Assembly: GCF_900109515.1 (NCBI RefSeq)
Contig: NZ_FOBD01000034.1
Span: 1 to 33,805 of the forward strand
Length of the DNA stretch: 33,805 nt
Source: Paenibacillus sp. OK003
GTDB lineage: Bacteria; Bacillota; Bacilli; Paenibacillales; Paenibacillaceae
Direction: 5' to 3'
The notes under the pieces were generated by a model, which ran no database searches, was not told where the DNA came from, and was given only the letters and a program-made list of their open reading frames with translations. The translations under genes and the position numbers were made by a program. Positions 14,668-23,572 of this stretch are shown here, in pieces. The stretch's first letter is position 1. Every line of letters begins with the position of its first letter.

Positions 14668-15117
14668 TTACCAGCCAAAATTCAGCGTTTTGCCCGTCTC
14701 TACCCATGTCTTGATACTGCTCAATATCATCCACCAGCTGTTCTGTGCGTTCGCAAACGATGGATGGTTGTCCGTAAATTGGTCATTGATCAAGGTTAAC
14801 TTCGTACATTCGCCTACCTTCTCCAGCTGGAACACTACTCTGGATTGAAGCTCGGCGTGATTAGCGTGGTAGGAAGGTCCGGGATGTTCAAGGTAACTTA
14901 ATAGGGATAGAGGTTCGAATTCCAGAATATCGCCGTACACATGAACCGTCTCTGCACCGTCATTCCCAGGCCCTACATAGGCGAACGGCTGACCCGGTTG
15001 GAAATTGGAACGAAGTTCGCTGCCAAAAAAGCTGCTCCGTGTTCCGTCCGGTGAGATCAGGGCGTTCCACACATCTTCCTGTCCGGCATTAATATAGAAC
15101 TCATATTTCAATTCCAT
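14668..15117 (-). CDS. SRPBCC (AHSA1-like) domain protein
   Basis: 149-residue START/Bet v1-like fold of the AHSA1 type: it begins YEFYINAGQEDVWNALISP, with GSELRSNFQPGQPF and VHVYGDILEFEP in order, and ends with a long helix near SWWMILSSIKTWVETG. This fold binds hydrophobic ligands or Hsp90-type partners; the function here is unknown. I chose ATG 15117 because AAGGGAG lies 7 nt upstream; a longer open frame to 15249 has none. Monocistronic and divergent from the glycosyltransferase. Confidence 0.85.
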   Translation of the reverse strand: MELKYEFYINAGQEDVWNALISPDGTRSSFFGSELRSNFQPGQPFAYVGPGNDGAETVHVYGDILEFEPLSLLSYLEHPGPSYHANHAELQSRVVFQLEKVGECTKLTLINDQFTDNHPSFANAQNSWWMILSSIKTWVETGKTLNFGW

Positions 15118-15400
15118 AAACTCACTCCCTTTATGTATTGTATTGAAGGTATAACTGAAACCTGCTTGCAACACTATCCTAACGTTATACCCCAAACGGC
15201 GTATTGTAAAAACGCGACAACAGCGAAAACAAATGATTTTAGATGCCATGAAGCTTGATAATTTGGACTTTTCGTCCGGTGCTAAACTTCAACAAATATA
15301 GTTCTTTGTCAGGAGATCAGATATACTGAAATGGAATGAAATAACAGTATATGTACACAAGTTGGGGACGGTTAGTTAGCATCCAGAAAGGAACTAAAAT

Positions 15401-16138
15401 ATGAACCAAACAACAAATATTATGGGAATCCCTTTTCCCAATATCACTATGGATCAGACGGTTACGATTCTTGGTGAGGTAGTCGATCAGCGACAATCCG
15501 AACTGTTCCATGTCATCACAGGCAATCCGGAAATCGTCATGTCCTGCCAGAAGGATCAGGCGCTTCGTTCGATCGTGGATCAGGCAGGCATTGTCACCGC
15601 TGACGGCGCGGGCATTGTTATGGTATCCCGCTTCCGGGGTGGAAAATTGACCGAACGTGTAACAGGTTGTGACCTGCTTTTTCGTTTATTGGAGGAAGGA
15701 AGCCGGAAGAATTGGTCCTTTTATATGCTCGGGGCAGAAGAAAGTGTCAGTAAGCGGGCTGTAGAGGTTATTGCGCAAAACTATCCGGGAGTCGTTGTTC
15801 GTGGCAGACAACATGGATTTTTCACAACGGACGAGGAGCAAAGCATTGTAGAAGAGATTCACGAGGCACAACCTGATTTTCTTATCGTGGCCCTGGGAGC
15901 ACCCAATGCTGAACATTGGATCAACAAATATCGCCATCAACTCAATGCTCGTGTAGCCATCGGAGTTGGAGGAAGCCTGGATATTCTGGCCGGCAAAACC
16001 AAACGAGCACCTGCCATATGGCAGAAGCTTAACTTGGAATGGCTCTATCGACTGCTCAGCCAGCCTTCCAGATGGCGCAGACAACTTATTTTGCCACGTT
16101 TCGCTGTTCGTGCGTTGCTGTTCAAGGAGCAAAGGTAA
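15401..16138 (+). CDS. WecG/TagA/CpsF-family glycosyltransferase
   Basis: GT26-type glycosyltransferase of 245 residues. Motifs include TADGAGIV (66-73) with the catalytic-region Asp68, ALGAPNAEHWI (~160-170) and GGSLDILAGKTKRAP (186-200), with LEWLYRLLSQPSRWRRQ at the C-terminal end that contacts membrane lipid carriers. TagA-type enzymes add N-acetylmannosamine to undecaprenyl-diphosphate-GlcNAc in wall teichoic acid or polysaccharide synthesis. AAAGGAAC precedes the ATG. No other teichoic-acid genes lie nearby; it is followed by a kinase and a broken AraC gene, so the pathway is not clear. Confidence 0.88.
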   Translation: MNQTTNIMGIPFPNITMDQTVTILGEVVDQRQSELFHVITGNPEIVMSCQKDQALRSIVDQAGIVTADGAGIVMVSRFRGGKLTERVTGCDLLFRLLEEGSRKNWSFYMLGAEESVSKRAVEVIAQNYPGVVVRGRQHGFFTTDEEQSIVEEIHEAQPDFLIVALGAPNAEHWINKYRHQLNARVAIGVGGSLDILAGKTKRAPAIWQKLNLEWLYRLLSQPSRWRRQLILPRFAVRALLFKEQR

Positions 16139-16161
16139 ATAACAAAGGGGACTGGTTCGAA

Positions 16162-16707
16162 ATGATCGGTGAAGAATCCATGATCAAATTCAAGCCAAAC
16201 AAAATACATATTATCGGCTCAGTCGGCAGCGGTAAATCTACACTGGCCCGCCATTTATCCGCGAGGTTAAACCTTCCTTATTATGAGCTCGATAATATTG
16301 TGTGGCACCGTGTACCTCAAGGACAGGATATTCGCAATAGTCCGGAGAAGCGGGACGCACTCCTGCAAAAAGCTGTGTATTCCAATCAGTGGATTATTGA
16401 AGGTGTGCACTATAAATGGGTAGCAAGCAGTTTCGAGCAGGCTGATCTTATTGTCTATTTGAATACCCCCGTGTGGAAAAGGAATGTGCGCATTTTCAAG
16501 CGTTTCACAGTACAGAAGCTCGGGCTGGAACAGGGAAATTACCGACAGACTTTCACCATGCTCTGGAAGATGTATAAATGGAGCTATCAACATGACCGTA
16601 AGGAAAAGGCGCTAATCATGGCGTTTTTGCAGCCTCACCAACATAAATTGTGTATGATTCGTAACGAAGCAGAATTGACGAAATACCTGGAGGAATCGAC
16701 CAAATGA
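16162..16707 (+). CDS. P-loop nucleotide kinase (adenylate-kinase-like/FlaR-like)
   Basis: 181 residues. The Walker A motif GSVGSGKST is at 19-27, followed by LARHLSARLNLPYYELDNIVW, typical of small adenylate-kinase-like proteins annotated as FlaR or DNA topology modulation proteins. A lid-like region (about 95-130) has arginine and lysine residues (NVRIFKRF). The substrate is not established. I chose ATG 16162 with AAAGGGG 11 nt upstream; ATG 16180 is an alternative. Its last four bases overlap the AraC start (ATGA at 16704-16707), so translational coupling is likely. Confidence 0.83.
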   Translation: MIGEESMIKFKPNKIHIIGSVGSGKSTLARHLSARLNLPYYELDNIVWHRVPQGQDIRNSPEKRDALLQKAVYSNQWIIEGVHYKWVASSFEQADLIVYLNTPVWKRNVRIFKRFTVQKLGLEQGNYRQTFTMLWKMYKWSYQHDRKEKALIMAFLQPHQHKLCMIRNEAELTKYLEESTK

Positions 16708-17355
16708 AACATGAGGATCATGCGATCAGACCCCGTATGGGTCTTCTGAATCTGGATGAGGGCGACAAAAGATATTGCCTGACACGGTATGCCCCTTCCG
16801 AGGCATTGAGTTCTTTAGTCAAGCATTTCTGGATCGTCTCCTGGGATCTTACCGGGCATGATCCTTATCCTCAACATGTGGTTCCCAATCCATGTGTCAA
16901 TCTGGTGGTAGAGCGTGGAAACACCTTTTTCTTCGGTCCATCCGGACAGAAATTCTCCTATCTCGTCCGTGAAAAAAGATGCGTGTTTGGGGTGAAGTTT
17001 AAGCCTGGCGGCTTCTATCTATTCATTCGTACTCCCGTCTCCACATTGTATGGGAACCCCTTGGGTGTCTCTGGTGTGCTTGATGTTGATGCTCCACAGC
17101 TTGAAGAACGTCTGCTTGGGGACGGCAGTGATGCGGACAAAGTCAGTTATATGGATCAGCTACTCTGTAAACACCTCCCGCCTCTCTGATGATCAAGCCA
17201 TTCTGGTCAGCCAGATTGTGCTGCAGATTGAGCAACAACGGGATATGTTGAGAGTCGATGACTTATCTGCCTCCTGGAATATACACACCAGAAAGCTCCA
17301 GCGCCTGTTCAATCAGTATGTGGGCATCAGCCCCAAAATGGTGATCAAGTCCTGA
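16704..17355 (+). pseudogene. AraC-family regulator, frameshifted and truncated
   Basis: Reading from ATG 16704 gives 161 residues of an AraC-type N-terminal domain (DUF6597-like: LVKHFWIVSWDL, PNPCVNLVVE, GVKFKPGGFYLF), ending at KHLPPL. The continuation SDDQAILVSQIV...HTRKLQRLFNQYVGISPK lies in the +1 frame and stops at 17355. The break lies in a CT repeat near 17178-17190; a two-base loss there explains it. Even when joined, the product ends after the first helix-turn-helix (VIKS), while relatives continue for ~50 more residues. The MOSC gene begins its 3' end 5 bp on, with no terminator, suggesting a deletion junction. Inactive unless sequencing error is involved. Confidence 0.8.
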
Positions 17356-17359
17356 AGCC

Positions 17360-17899
17360 TCAGGACAGGCGAACAACTTCGACGGTATCTCCGGTGGTGA
17401 TGACGCCTTCACGCTCAACTGAACAGACGATTCCGCGTTTTTTGCGGGCGGCTGGCACGAACTTTTTGCGCAAACCATCCTGTTCGTAGACTTGCTCAAT
17501 GATTTTTCCAGGGTGTACACAAGGCAGATTCTCCCCTTCGCAGATCAGCCCGGTTCCATCCGGAAACAGAAGTCGGGTCCCGACAGGAAGCTCCGTCAAC
17601 TTTTCAACACCACGGACCAATAGGTTGGCGCCGAGCCACTCCGGACGTACTTCAGGAATATTCATCTTCTGTGCTATGAGAGCACATTCCTCTTCCGAGA
17701 CAATACTGATTTGCCTGCGATTTGCAACCGGCGTTCCCCGTTTGTATATTTTCTGGCGGGAGTCGGCCGGGCGCAACAGACCATAATGCCGGTCATTCGG
17801 AATTCCAGCGAGTTCAATATCAATAAAAGGTACGACTCGTGTAACAAATGTTGATGGATCATCCGCCAGCAGGACGAATTGAACGGTTCCCACACCCAC
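17360..17899 (-). CDS. MOSC-domain protein
   Basis: 179 residues, MOSC domain of molybdenum-cofactor sulfurase C-terminal type. Features include the start region with GIPNDRHYGLLRPAD, VANRRQISIVSEEE, and GENLPCVHPGK, which carries the conserved cysteine (about residue 127). It probably binds a metal-sulfur or molybdopterin-linked ligand; no partner genes are seen. The start is GTG at 17899, with AAGGGGG 5 nt upstream. Its 3' end abuts the broken AraC gene from the opposite strand. Confidence 0.85.
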   Translation of the reverse strand: MGVGTVQFVLLADDPSTFVTRVVPFIDIELAGIPNDRHYGLLRPADSRQKIYKRGTPVANRRQISIVSEEECALIAQKMNIPEVRPEWLGANLLVRGVEKLTELPVGTRLLFPDGTGLICEGENLPCVHPGKIIEQVYEQDGLRKKFVPAARKKRGIVCSVEREGVITTGDTVEVVRLS

Positions 17900-18044
17900 G
17901 CTAATCCCCCTTTTCCATGAGTAATTTCATATTCTTTATTGTTCATTATTACCCAAGGAATGGATTTTCGACAATCGGCGTGTGTTTATCTTTGTGATTA
18001 ATCCGCGGCGTCATTAGAAATGAGAATCATGAATCCATTAACAA

Positions 18045-18067
18045 TTTACACAATTAGTTTGTGTAAA
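18045..18067. promoter_or_regulatory. perfect operator-like inverted repeat upstream of DUF1304 gene
   Basis: Arms TTTACACAA (18045-18053) and TTGTGTAAA (18059-18067), perfect over 9 bp, centre TTAGT. It lies 91 bp upstream of the DUF1304 start and next to AT-rich promoter-like sequence. Spacing and composition suit a MarR/TetR/HxlR-type dimer; no such regulator is in the window nearby. Confidence 0.55.
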
Positions 18068-18157
18068 ATTAAATTTATACTTTCAGTTCGGATGGTAAAC
18101 ATTTATACTGAGTAGGACAAGTAAATAAATGACATATAAGAAAGCAAGGTGTTTCTT

Positions 18158-18514
18158 TTGATTAGTATCATTTTCGTGGCTATTGTAGCCATTGAGCACT
18201 TCTACATCATGGTGATGGAGATGTTCCTGTGGACCCGTCCACGCACGATGAAAACGTTCGGTCTTACCCCTGAATTTGCCGAATCCACCAAATCCCTGGC
18301 AGCCAATCAAGGGCTGTACAATGGATTTTTGGCCGCAGGTTTGATCTGGGGTCTCGTTTATCCAGATGCATCCGTCGGACAGCACATTCAGATCTTCTTC
18401 CTGGCATGTGTCATTATCGCCGCCCTCTATGGAGGTGTAACCGCTACTCGGTCCATCATCATCAAACAAGGGCTGCCTGCGATTATTGCATTACTTCTGG
18501 TCCTTTTCCTCTGA
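18158..18514 (+). CDS. DUF1304 membrane protein
   Basis: 118 residues with four hydrophobic helices, matching the DUF1304 family: VAIEHFYIMVMEMFLW, then FAESTKSLAANQGLYNGFLAAGL and a C-terminal hydrophobic pair. The function is unknown. I chose TTG 18158 because AAGGTG (18146-18151) is 6 nt upstream; the GTG at 18149 lies inside that site. Palindromic operator at 18045-18067 upstream suggests regulation. Confidence 0.8.
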   Translation: MISIIFVAIVAIEHFYIMVMEMFLWTRPRTMKTFGLTPEFAESTKSLAANQGLYNGFLAAGLIWGLVYPDASVGQHIQIFFLACVIIAALYGGVTATRSIIIKQGLPAIIALLLVLFL

Positions 18515-18633
18515 TCGCCTGTTAACCATAGCCATGCCGGGATTCATTAAAAGCTCCAATGTGGTAAGGTATGGTTATAAAGGCATCGGATTATGCCTGA
18601 TCACTGTGATTGGTCTGGAAAGGAGAACGTTTC

Positions 18634-19434
18634 ATGGGACTGTTTGACAAGCTGCGACGCCGCAAAAAGGAACACGTGACCGCAGGTGGAGCCGTACATA
18701 CTGCTCCATATAGTGAAACCATCGTTGGATTTGTTTTGCTGGAGCACGAAGATTGTAATTTTGATCACTTTATTAGCACGATGAAAAACGAGTGGAATAT
18801 TGAGATTGAGGAACGTCCGGAGGAAGGCAACCTTTTTTTCGAAGTGCATGGAATGCAAGTGGTGTGTGCACATATTAATGCTCCTATTCCTGACCACGAA
18901 GTAGAGGAAAATGCCAAATTAAATGTGCTGTGGCGGGACGCAGTGCAAGTCACTTCAAGACATCAATCTCAGATTATTGTCTCTGTACTGAATGCAACTG
19001 ACGCCATTCAGGCACATATTCTGTTCACCCAAACAGCGAGTGCTTTGCTCCAGCTTGACCATGCACTGGCTATATATATGGCTCCACTTGTGGTGGAAGC
19101 AGGCCAGTACGTGGACATCAGTCGTGGAATTAAGGAACAAGAGCTGCCCGTCTCCCTCTGGATTTTCATCGGATTATTCCAAAGCCCTGAAGGCGCATCA
19201 GCCTATACTTATGGGTTACGCAACTTCGGGAAAGAGGAGATGGAAATCACTCACTCCGCAAAACCGTTAAGTGAAGTGTTTGAAATGATGTATATGACTG
19301 CGACTTATGTTATCGAAAACGATGTAACCCTGCATGACGGCGAGACGCTGGGCTTCTCTGCAGAACAAAAGCTGCCCATCAACCGTTCGGAAGGAATATC
19401 CACAGAGGGCAGCAGCTTGAAGATTGGTTTTTAA
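18634..19434 (+). CDS. DUF4261 domain protein
   Basis: 266-residue protein with the DUF4261 layout: a first half with PYSETIVGFVLLEHEDCNF, HMQ-like VHGMQVVCAHINAPIP, and a C-terminal half with VDISRG, PVSLWIFIGLFQSPEGASAYTYGL and DGETLGFSAEQKLPI. The N-terminus starts MGLFDKLRRRKKEH, a basic segment. AAAGGAGAA lies 7 nt before the ATG. Unknown function; monocistronic, with a terminator. Confidence 0.86.
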   Translation: MGLFDKLRRRKKEHVTAGGAVHTAPYSETIVGFVLLEHEDCNFDHFISTMKNEWNIEIEERPEEGNLFFEVHGMQVVCAHINAPIPDHEVEENAKLNVLWRDAVQVTSRHQSQIIVSVLNATDAIQAHILFTQTASALLQLDHALAIYMAPLVVEAGQYVDISRGIKEQELPVSLWIFIGLFQSPEGASAYTYGLRNFGKEEMEITHSAKPLSEVFEMMYMTATYVIENDVTLHDGETLGFSAEQKLPINRSEGISTEGSSLKIGF

Positions 19435-19447
19435 ACATCGTTAAAAG

Positions 19448-19484
19448 CCGTCCAGATTCTTCGTGACTGGGCGGCTTTCTTATG
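19448..19484 (+). terminator. intrinsic terminator of the DUF4261 gene
   Basis: AAAGCCGTCCAG / CTGGGCGGCTTT forms a stem with one mismatch around an 11-nt loop, followed by TCTT, soon after the stop codon. Confidence 0.78.
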
Positions 19485-19665
19485 TTTTGAGGTCCGGTTT
19501 AGCTCATCAACTTACGTTTCCCTGAAATTGTATCTGCTAGGAGGACATAGTTCATAAGTATTATAAAATAGTGAACTTTGTTTTCATCTCTGCAAATTGA
19601 GGGTATAATTAATAGGTCAATAGACTTATATCGTACATAATATTTTATCGTAAGGGAGTTGCCAA

Positions 19666-20025
19666 ATGTCTGTAAAACGATTGGATTCACCTAAACCTAT
19701 TATTGAAATAGTTTGGGAAGGGATGGTCTCTCCTGAACAGGTGGAACAAACCAATACCGAGATAAAAAAAATAGCCGAGCAATTGGGTAACTCATTTGAT
19801 GTGCTGGTGGATATGCGCAATATGAAGGCATTTCCTCAGGATACAAAAGAGAAAATGGTGGAGCACCAGAAGCTGCTGACACAGTGGGGCATGAAGCGTG
19901 CGAGTGTAGCCGTAGGCGGAGCGATTGCCAAAATGCAGCTAAACCGGATCTCCAAAGAATCGCAGCATCAGACCGAGTTCCAGTGGGAAACATATGATGA
20001 AGCTTTGGCATTTTTATTAAACTAA
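19666..20025 (+). CDS. STAS-like/SpoIIAA-like small protein
   Basis: 119 residues with a fold pattern like STAS or SpoIIAA-type domains: an early beta strand IIEIVWEGMVSPEQVEQT, then a central FDVLVDMRNMKAF and a C-terminal region with ETYDEALAFLLN. No kinase or sigma factor lies beside it, so the role is open. GGGAG precedes the ATG by 9 nt, and a TTTTCA/TATAAT pair with 17-nt spacing (19583-19611) may be its promoter. Terminator downstream. Confidence 0.75.
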   Translation: MSVKRLDSPKPIIEIVWEGMVSPEQVEQTNTEIKKIAEQLGNSFDVLVDMRNMKAFPQDTKEKMVEHQKLLTQWGMKRASVAVGGAIAKMQLNRISKESQHQTEFQWETYDEALAFLLN

Positions 20026-20089
20026 TTAAAAAGGGCTGTTATGTGAGCATAATGGAAATATGGTGCGATGAACATGCAGGCATATATAT

Positions 20090-20128
20090 CTTAAGGCGCT
20101 TCCCAGCATATGAGGGGAACGCCTTTTT
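20090..20128 (+). terminator. intrinsic terminator of the STAS-like gene
   Basis: AAGGCGCTTCCC / GGGGAACGCCTT forms a long stem with one or two mismatches around a 9-nt loop and is followed by a T-run. It may also serve the convergent GNAT gene. Confidence 0.78.
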
Positions 20129-20182
20129 GTATTTTGCAAACTCTCCATATGAAATGAATATGTTCATTTGTTTGCGATAAGA

Positions 20183-20677
20183 TCATGGTTTCATCACACA
20201 CACCATCGTTACAGATGTGCCACACATGCCCTGTTCGACGAATCCGAAACGCTGATAAAGCCGAATTGCTTCATTGTCCGGGTCAACACTGAGCGAAACG
20301 GCGTCAATTCCCCGCTTTCGAGCCTCTTCTAACGCCGCCTGAATGAGACGGGAACCTATTCCTTTGCCACGCGCTGTCTCAATCACGGCCATTCCCATCT
20401 CGGGTGTAGCCTCATTTACATAACCATACCCCGCATTCTGATCATTAAAAAACCGCAACGTCACCGAACCCATACGTTTGCCCTGAGAATCCACGGCGAT
20501 AAAGCCGAAATCTCCCTCTCTCCCCCAGCCTTCAACGTACTTGGACATGCCGGGGCTATGAATGATCTCAGGTTCAAAAGGATCTTCGCCCTCCCGCTTG
20601 AACATGGATGCATACAACATCTCCCACAGAAAAGGGATATCCTGCTCTTCAATCGGACGTAATTGATATTCAGTCAT
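20183..20677 (-). CDS. GNAT-family N-acetyltransferase
   Basis: 164 residues. The acetyl-CoA-binding motif ARGKGIGSRLI (about 104-114) is preceded by EMGMAVIETARG and followed by RGIDAVSLSVDPDNEAIRLYQRFGFVEQG, the standard motif A/B pattern. The substrate is unknown. Its ATG overlaps the stop of the upstream membrane-anchored protein (ATGA), so the two are translated together. Confidence 0.88.
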   Translation of the reverse strand: MTEYQLRPIEEQDIPFLWEMLYASMFKREGEDPFEPEIIHSPGMSKYVEGWGREGDFGFIAVDSQGKRMGSVTLRFFNDQNAGYGYVNEATPEMGMAVIETARGKGIGSRLIQAALEEARKRGIDAVSLSVDPDNEAIRLYQRFGFVEQGMCGTSVTMVCVMKP

Positions 20678-21183
20678 TCTTTCCCCTCCTTCAAATTGGT
20701 AAAGAGTCGATCCATTTCATTTATATTAAAATCGTTAGTTATTTCATAATTTTCATGTTGATCTCTCGTTTTGTATCCGCTGTAGATAGAGACGGCATGT
20801 TCGTTATAAAACGTAATTCCAAAGCCTTCTGTAAATCGATCTTCTTTCTTCGTCAAAAGCTGCCAGTCATAGTAATATGGGTTCCCCTCGGATCGCTCGG
20901 AGATATCTATTTGCTTTACTCTTCTTAATTCGATATCCTTCGCAAGCTTCAACATCTTTCTAATCTCTTGGGGATCTTTAATAGTCACTTCTTCTTCATC
21001 GTACGGATCGGTGGTCGGTATTTTTTTGATAACGAGATTATCCAGTGTGTCCAGCATACTCATGTGATCCGTGACTTCAGCTCGAAAGGTGGTATGTTGT
21101 CTCGAAATGTACATCGGTATTGCAATAGCTGTAATCAAGAGTACAACAACCACACCAAGAATGGTTTTGGTTCTTTTTTTCAT
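20674..21183 (-). CDS. membrane-anchored protein of unknown function
   Basis: 169 residues. A basic start and a single hydrophobic segment (about residues 5-25) anchor it, with an outward-facing mixed alpha/beta domain after it (TTFRAEVTDHMSMLDTLDNLVI..., ending NEMDRLFTNLKEGKE). I chose ATG 21183 because AAAGGAG lies 5 nt upstream; the upstream ATG at 21201 has none. It overlaps the GNAT gene by 4 bases. I do not recognise the family. Confidence 0.75.
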   Translation of the reverse strand: MKKRTKTILGVVVVLLITAIAIPMYISRQHTTFRAEVTDHMSMLDTLDNLVIKKIPTTDPYDEEEVTIKDPQEIRKMLKLAKDIELRRVKQIDISERSEGNPYYYDWQLLTKKEDRFTEGFGITFYNEHAVSIYSGYKTRDQHENYEITNDFNINEMDRLFTNLKEGKE

Positions 21184-21201
21184 TTTGTCTCCTTTCGCCA
21201 T

Positions 21202-21454
21202 TGGGTAAATAAGGAAATTAAAGGTTCATTTTAAGTATACCACCTCATCCAAATATTGTTCTAGATTATTAAAATAATCCATAAAAAAACATGTGCTTTA
21301 TTAAGAAAAAGCCTCTACAGAACCCATCATTTAAAATTTGATGAGATGCTAACTAACTTGATAAATATCTATATTATCTTTTTGAAAAAAATGTCGATAT
21401 ATTACATAAGCTTTCGGCTTTGTCATTAGCAGGACATCAAAGGGGGAGAATTGG
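21202..21454. other. divergent intergenic region upstream of the dCache chemoreceptor
   Basis: GTCGATAT at 21393-21400 resembles the sigma-D (flagellar) -10 GCCGATAT, but the upstream -35 TAAA is not well placed, so this is only a hint. No gene or riboswitch was recognised. Confidence 0.35.
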
Positions 21455-23434
21455 ATGAAACTTAAACCGAAATTAATGATGATGTTTCTGGCCGCTGTAC
21501 TGATTACGGCGATTCCACTGGCAACACTAGGCTTATACCAAACAGAGAAACAAGCCACTCGTAATGTTGATTCCAAGTTAACTGGATTAATGTCCTCGGC
21601 GGCCAACGAACTGCATGGCTGGATCAGCAGCAATGCCAAAGTTGTGGAAACACTGGGGTATGTGATTCAGGAAGGCATTCCGGCTGGACAACTGAACGAA
21701 GATTATTTTGACATCATGAAGCTGGGTAGTAACAAAGAGAGTCTGTCGGATCTTTACTATGGTTCAGAACAAGACGGTCATTTCATGAATGGTTCGGACT
21801 GGACACCTGATGCGGGGTATGATCCACGTCAGCGTCCTTGGTACCAGGAAGCGAAGCAGGCCGATCAACTGGTATTCTCTGATCCCTATCTGGATATGAT
21901 GTCGAAGCAATACGCGGTGTCCATGGCGATGCCGGTATTAAATAAAGAGGGACAACTGCAAGGTGTGGTGGCAGGGGATTTGCTGCTCTCTACCCTTACG
22001 GATACGGTGGGAAAAATTAATCTGGACGGGCTAGGTTATACATTTCTAATCGATAAAAAAGGATTGCTTCTGGCTCATCCTGACGAGAAACAGGTGAATA
22101 CCTCGGCATCTGACAATGCTGAATTAAAACCACTGCTGGCCGATATGCAGGCAAACCCGTCAGGGGAGAAGAATTTCAACTACAATGGTGAGAATTATCT
22201 GCTGTTCTATAATCAAATCCCCAGCACGGGCTGGGTGGTTGGTTCAGTTATTTCCGAGAAATTAGCCTATTCAGAATACTATGAACTACGAAATAACTAC
22301 ATTCTGATTATCGCAGTTACACTAATTGTTGTTATGGCAGCAGCATACTGGATTGCAACACTATTCATCAAACCACTGAAAGGCTTGGGCGCAACCTCCA
22401 GACTGATGTCGAGTGGTGACTTTACCGGCCGGGTGCAGATCAAAGGTAAAGATGAGTTCGCAGAGTTAGGTGCGGCATTCAATCAGATGTCCGCTCAACT
22501 CAGTCTGCTGCTGAAACAGGTCGCCTCCTCCGCTAACCGGGTACAAAGCATCTCGGGTGAAATGGAAGAGCATACGGACAACACCAAACGTATTGCCGAG
22601 CAAATTTCCATCGCCACAGATGAGCTCGCTCAAGGGTCCAGCAAACAGGCGGAATCGGTCTATGACGGTTCAAGTCGACTGTCAGAGATGAGTAATAGTG
22701 TTGGCGGTATTAACCGTAGTGTTGAACAATCGGTAACGATGATGCGAGAAGCAGGGGAAGCCATGCTTGCCGGATTACAAGCCGTGGATCATCAGGTGGA
22801 ACTTGCGGACGGCAATCGGAGTTCCATTGATCGGGTGGGTCAATCGATCACGCTTTTGGCGGATAAATCGCAGAAAATCGAGGATATTGTCGGCATGATT
22901 CGGGGCATCGCCTCCCAGACTAATCTGCTCGCCCTGAATGCTTCCATTGAAGCGGCCAGAGCGGGTGAACACGGACGAGGCTTTGCTGTCGTTGCCGAAG
23001 AAGTGCGTAAACTGGCCGAACAGTCTTCGGACTCGGCACAGGATATCATTGTCTTGCTGGATGAGATTCAGGCGGCAAGTCGTCAAAGCGTGAGTGAAGT
23101 AACTTCGGCTGAACAAGGTGTTGAGCAGCAGGTAGCTGCTGTGCATGAGATGCGGGAGTCGTTTACCCGAATCAAACAATCCATTGACGGCATCGACAGC
23201 CAGCTTCAGTTGGTATCCTCTGCTACGACCGAGTTGGATGATAGCTCTGGTAAGATTGCCGAAGTGATCTCCAGTGTTGCAGCCATGTCGGAACAGAGCG
23301 CGGCTTCCACGGAAGAGGTTGCTTCTTCCACGCAGGAACAGTTCAATTACATTACAAGCATCTCGGAACGTTCCAATGAGCTGGCGCAGCATGCCAATAC
23401 ACTGTACGAAGAAGTGAAGAAGTTCAAGATTTAA
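21455..23434 (+). CDS. transmembrane methyl-accepting chemotaxis protein with dCache domain
   Basis: 659 residues: TM1 (about 8-27), an extracellular dCache-type sensor (about 30-275) with GMTPDAGYDPRQRPWYQEAK-like text at ~110-130, TM2 (about 280-305), HAMP (about 305-358), and a full signalling hairpin (about 400-650) with the conserved tip IRGIASQTNLLALNASIEAARAGE (in two parts, around 485-508). The DPRQRPWYQ-like motif in such domains often binds amino acids or carboxylates; the ligand is unknown. AAAGGGGGAG precedes the ATG. Followed by a terminator. Confidence 0.92.
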   Translation: MKLKPKLMMMFLAAVLITAIPLATLGLYQTEKQATRNVDSKLTGLMSSAANELHGWISSNAKVVETLGYVIQEGIPAGQLNEDYFDIMKLGSNKESLSDLYYGSEQDGHFMNGSDWTPDAGYDPRQRPWYQEAKQADQLVFSDPYLDMMSKQYAVSMAMPVLNKEGQLQGVVAGDLLLSTLTDTVGKINLDGLGYTFLIDKKGLLLAHPDEKQVNTSASDNAELKPLLADMQANPSGEKNFNYNGENYLLFYNQIPSTGWVVGSVISEKLAYSEYYELRNNYILIIAVTLIVVMAAAYWIATLFIKPLKGLGATSRLMSSGDFTGRVQIKGKDEFAELGAAFNQMSAQLSLLLKQVASSANRVQSISGEMEEHTDNTKRIAEQISIATDELAQGSSKQAESVYDGSSRLSEMSNSVGGINRSVEQSVTMMREAGEAMLAGLQAVDHQVELADGNRSSIDRVGQSITLLADKSQKIEDIVGMIRGIASQTNLLALNASIEAARAGEHGRGFAVVAEEVRKLAEQSSDSAQDIIVLLDEIQAASRQSVSEVTSAEQGVEQQVAAVHEMRESFTRIKQSIDGIDSQLQLVSSATTELDDSSGKIAEVISSVAAMSEQSAASTEEVASSTQEQFNYITSISERSNELAQHANTLYEEVKKFKI

Positions 23435-23441
23435 CTCAAAC

Positions 23442-23478
23442 AAGCCGTGTTCACCCTTAGGGGCACGCGGCTTGTTTT
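23442..23478 (+). terminator. intrinsic terminator of the dCache chemoreceptor
   Basis: CAAGCCG / CGGCTTG stem with partial extension and a ~20-nt loop, then TTTTG, right after the stop codon. Confidence 0.75.
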
Positions 23479-23572
23479 GTATGGACGATGTATATGTTTG
23501 TGGACACTTATATGCTTTTTTTGTGTTGAACTTTCCTGAATCGTTGGAGTATCCGATTATGTGACTGTATTT

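Noticed and set aside
21393..21400. Sigma-D -10-like GTCGATAT upstream of the dCache chemoreceptor
   Set aside because: The -35 TAAA is not at the correct distance, so I could not support a sigma-D promoter.
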